Shown: piece after piece, positions 61,866 to 64,000 of the stretch | Layout of the letters: each line of letters opens with the position of its first letter | Numbering within the stretch: position 1 is the stretch's first letter | DNA from: Oegoconia quadripuncta | Taxonomy: Eukaryota; Arthropoda; Insecta; Lepidoptera; Autostichidae | Direction of reading: 5' to 3' | Assembly: GCA_949316235.1 (NCBI GenBank) | Contig: OX438751.1 | Coordinates: forward strand, 8,084,413-8,148,412 | Length of the DNA: 64,000 nucleotides | Position numbers and translations under genes: made by a program | The notes under the pieces: model-generated | What the model was told of the DNA's origin: nothing | The model's database searches: none | Seen by the model: the letters and a program-made list of their open reading frames with translations, nothing else

Positions 61866-62423
61866 AATATTTGTAATTAAAATTGATAATTTTGTTAATA
61901 AAATACCTATCATTGTAGATACAAAGTCATGATAGCATATCAGCGTTAAATACGCCTAATATACGGGCTACATGCATTGGTTATGCGCGTCAGTAAGGTC
62001 TCCATAGCTCAATGGGGCGGGCGGGGGTAAATATCGCCAAGGTGTGAGTGACGCTCTTGGGTGTTGCGAGCTTTATAGGCTACGGCAGGCTGCTTACCAC
62101 TAGGCAGCCCGTACGCTTGTTTTCCGACTATCACATAAAAAAAAATTGTAGACAAGAAAGTCATTATAGCACATGTGCTATAATGACGTTGAGCTAATGT
62201 TACATACGCCCAACATGGCGACTATCAAATAACAGAGTATGCACTAGGACATACATTTGTATTTATTTCCTTATTTTAGGGATTTTTATCCTAGTATGGA
62301 AATTCCAACCCCACTGTCTCCTTTCTGATATTAAATACACGGATTGAGACTCCATTTATTAAATACAGGAATAATAATAACAAGATCCAAGTTAATTCGA
62401 ATTTGACTAAAAAAAAAACTATT
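61866..62423. other. Spacer with LINE-type tail and direct repeats
   Basis: 61998-62145 ends CCACTAGGCAGCCCGTACGC, TTGTTTTCCGACTATCACAT and an A-run, a lepidopteran LINE 3' end. It is flanked by related sequences at 61914-61968 and 62149-62222 (TTGTAGA..., AAAGTCATTATAGCA, ATACGCC). 62160-62187 is a perfect 28-bp palindrome with arms GTCATTATAGCACA. Confidence 0.6.
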
Positions 62424-64000
62424 CTAATCTATGGCATTGCGAATCGTCACGAATAAAGTATCATCGATAAGAGATGGAGTTAATGTGTTTGGGAAGGGAA
62501 ATTGCAGGGTGTCTAAGGCAACATATTTAATGTCCCGAGTTCTCACTACTTTGTATGCATGAAAGTGACTATCGAAGTACAGTGTTTCAAAGAGGAAACC
62601 TTTAGCGTAAACCTTACCCAGAGAGCTATCATAATAGATATTAGAAATTGACATTAATAAAGGAGCAAATAAATCCTCGGCCACTAACTGAAGAAGTAAA
62701 ATATCGCCAACACGATATGTAACGTTATAAGCCGAAATGGTTACATAAGGAACTGAATAAATCGACGCATTGTAAGACAAGGACAGAATATTGATTAATG
62801 CATGCTTTTCTTCTAGTGACAAGGAAGTGAAGGAGCCAGGCACATTGACAGCAGCAACCACATTTGTAAGCAATAAATGGTTTAATTGCAATTGCAGTTT
62901 TTTTGCAGCACTTTTGCAAACATTTACTGTCCCCGCTCCTGCACGGACAGCAGCTTTACAAACTCTATGTTTAGACTCAAACCGCATACTGGAAACATGG
63001 CTAATGGGTCCTACTCTTAACATTAGGCGAGGGTAATGAATCAAATGATGAAATTTTGGCTTTAGATTAGACTCTGATAATTTCAAGTACAATCGATTGA
63101 AATCTCGTATGTAAGTAGCAAATACTTCCATTAACTCTGGGTAAACTTGTTCAGTAACAACGATGTCCATCACTTTACGTAGTAAAAGGTATAATTCATA
63201 AAACTCATAATATTTTATTGACGATGGAACTTTTCTGTGACGACCCGTTCTCAATGTAATGTCTACTTCTTTTACCCGATGTCCAATCATCAAGCCAAAA
63301 TATCTTACAAATCGGTAGCATTCTGCTGATGACATTTTGATTTGAATGGAGTTAAAGCCTACACATTTTAAGGTGGGAGGTTTGTTACCAGAATCAGGAC
63401 CATAATCAAACTCTACTATTCGTGAATTCAGATAACTTAATGTGAAAAGCCGTTTATCAATTAATCCTTCTATAACAACTTTCATGGTATATATGCAAAC
63501 ACCTTCCAACATGTCATGCATATAATCAACAGCTACACGCGAGAAAAGGTCAAAATGTTCTATATCCAACCAAACTGATCGCTCCCTAATACCAGTCTCC
63601 GAGACATTATTCCGTCCCACATCCTGAAAATAAGTCTCCATATTTCTCAACAAAGAGTAGTCTTCAACACATTGGGATGCAGCTATTTCTTTTGTGGCTT
63701 TACAAATTCTACAACAGTAGTTTGCGCTGAAACTCTGCGTAAAACCCAAAATAGTGTGCAGACCGAGATTGTCCCCAATAATAAGACCAACGACAAACCT
63801 TACATTTCCTTTGAACCCTTCGACTTCGACATGAACGCCTTCTCTAGCGAGAAAATTTATTTCATCAATTACAGGTTTAAAAATTTTATTGCCAAATTTG
63901 ACACGATCGTCAGAGTGAAACAGATAAAACAAAAAAATGTACTTCAACTGAGAAGCCAAACGGGGAGGCAAAGATGGGAGAGATATATACATCCCACCTA
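62424..64000 (-). CDS. EnSpm/CACTA-like transposase domain protein, N-terminus beyond window
   Basis: A minus frame of 522 codons, still open at the right edge, so the ATG at 63992 need not be the start. Landmarks: LPPRLASQLKYIFLFYLFHS, FGNKIFKPVIDEINFL, LIIGDNLGLHTILGF followed by the CCRICKA cysteine pair, DYMHDMLEGVCIYTMKVVIEGL with conserved Asp and His, and LKPKFHHLIHYP...MRFESKHR. This order is found in uncharacterised animal proteins usually assigned to EnSpm/CACTA-like transposons; assignment is from memory of that pattern. There are no stops or frameshifts. Whether the copy is mobile or domesticated cannot be told without its ends. Confidence 0.65.
   Translation of the reverse strand, partial: GGMYISLPSLPPRLASQLKYIFLFYLFHSDDRVKFGNKIFKPVIDEINFLAREGVHVEVEGFKGNVRFVVGLIIGDNLGLHTILGFTQSFSANYCCRICKATKEIAASQCVEDYSLLRNMETYFQDVGRNNVSETGIRERSVWLDIEHFDLFSRVAVDYMHDMLEGVCIYTMKVVIEGLIDKRLFTLSYLNSRIVEFDYGPDSGNKPPTLKCVGFNSIQIKMSSAECYRFVRYFGLMIGHRVKEVDITLRTGRHRKVPSSIKYYEFYELYLLLRKVMDIVVTEQVYPELMEVFATYIRDFNRLYLKLSESNLKPKFHHLIHYPRLMLRVGPISHVSSMRFESKHRVCKAAVRAGAGTVNVCKSAAKKLQLQLNHLLLTNVVAAVNVPGSFTSLSLEEKHALINILSLSYNASIYSVPYVTISAYNVTYRVGDILLLQLVAEDLFAPLLMSISNIYYDSSLGKVYAKGFLFETLYFDSHFHAYKVVRTRDIKYVALDTLQFPFPNTLTPSLIDDTLFVTIRNAID

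Overview
This is eukaryotic nuclear DNA, most probably from a butterfly or moth. The evidence is a spliced P5A-type ATPase gene, a Rebers-Riddiford cuticle protein gene, and dense dispersed repeats of lepidopteran character (tRNA-headed SINEs with conserved bodies, GATGAT tails, BEL/Pao and RTE elements, the 'AATATTATAAATGCGAAAG' repeat). No prokaryotic signals such as operons or ribosome binding sites are present.

Layout. 1-2.35 kb: the decayed 3' half of a Ty1/copia element. 2.6-3.5 kb: a decayed Ty3/gypsy-type gag on the minus strand. 5.3-26.4 kb: a complete ten-exon ATP13A1 gene (ER transmembrane-helix dislocase), about 1162 codons, all P-type ATPase motifs intact. Its introns hold most of the insertions: an RTE LINE nested in a SINE (intron 3), an apparently intact BEL/Pao element with two 380-bp LTRs that read as identical (intron 5), a mariner transposase remnant inside a 91-bp direct duplication (intron 7), a 5S rRNA-derived SINE (intron 8) and several tRNA-derived SINEs. 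27.2-28.7 kb: an RR-2 cuticle protein gene on the minus strand, tail-to-tail with ATP13A1; its tiny first exon was not found.

28.8-45.3 kb is intergenic and built largely of old repeats, many nested: a dead LINE cut by a SINE, a SINE cut by a mariner-like MITE, a SINE inside another repeat, and a cluster of SINEs in opposing orientation. 46-54 kb is poorer in repeats. It holds one candidate exon of a proline/methionine-rich protein, possibly a transcription factor (minus strand, 49.4-49.7 kb), and a GC-richer block with many TAAT/ATTA cores that looks like a cis-regulatory region. 58.6-60.65 kb carries three adjacent minisatellite arrays (about 59, 78 and 74 bp units); the first two share CCGTGT/ACACGG dyads. 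A 485-bp fold-back element follows, and the window ends in a long open frame resembling animal EnSpm/CACTA-like transposases that runs off the right edge.

Only ATP13A1, the cuticle protein and (tentatively) the 49.4 kb exon look like host genes. All work here was by reading: identities are estimates, splice sites are inferred from GT/AG, phase and protein continuity, and family names come from recognised motifs, not searches.
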